NCBI RefSeq assembly: GCF_021018805.1
Contig: NC_086254.1
Location: forward strand, 372,001-436,000
Origin: Prinia subflava
Taxonomy: Eukaryota > Chordata > Aves > Passeriformes > Cisticolidae
Length of the DNA stretch: 64,000 nucleotides
Reading direction: 5' to 3'
Each line of letters begins with the position of its first letter. The first letter of the stretch is position 1. Position numbers and translations under genes: made by a program. Positions 63,978-64,000 of this stretch are shown one piece after another. Under the pieces are notes generated by a model. The model ran no database searches and was not told the DNA's origin. It was given only the letters and a program-made list of their open reading frames with translations.

Positions 63978-64000
63978 GTGGGTGATTTTTGCTGGTAGGT

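Overview
This is nuclear DNA from a bird, probably a songbird. The evidence is short-intron vertebrate genes with CpG-island promoters, many CR1 LINE 3' ends, and two clean solo LTRs, one of a type I associate with passerines. All gene calls come from reading exons and splice sites directly; no database search was possible.

Layout. (1) About 0.4-1.4 kb, minus strand: the first two coding exons of the nuclear-pore membrane protein POM121. The gene continues beyond the left edge. (2) About 3.1-47.75 kb, minus strand: a complete HIP1 gene (huntingtin-interacting protein 1). I traced 31 coding exons with consistent phases, encoding about 1060 residues. Exons 2-31 lie in 4.9-18.9 kb. Intron 1 is 28.8 kb and carries a second CpG island with a candidate alternative first exon (MELGKV) at 26.07 kb. 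(3) 47.8-58.5 kb: intergenic, mostly decayed retroelements, including two solo LTRs with exact target-site duplications. (4) 58.66-59.69 kb, plus strand: a complete three-exon CC chemokine with a TATA box and an AU-rich 3' UTR. (5) 60.62 kb to the right edge, plus strand: the first four coding exons (438/96/231/23 bp) of a RING/B-box/coiled-coil TRIM E3 ligase; the rest is outside the window.

The neighbourhood resembles human 7q11.23, where HIP1 lies next to CCL26/CCL24 and POM121 lies in the same wider region. The three recognised systems are separate: nuclear pore assembly (POM121), clathrin/actin endocytic adaptor (HIP1), and immune signalling (chemokine, TRIM).

The most notable sequence-level observations are a textbook U12-type AT-AC intron in HIP1 immediately after the ANTH lipid-binding motif, an internal HIP1 promoter that would replace the 41-residue N-terminus with 6 residues, a HIP1 last exon that stops after three codons while another frame stays open, four CCAAT boxes at the HIP1 promoter, and a GC donor in the TRIM gene. 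I did not find a clearly new biological system. The least explained stretch is a degraded minus-strand reading frame at 53.6-54.1 kb.
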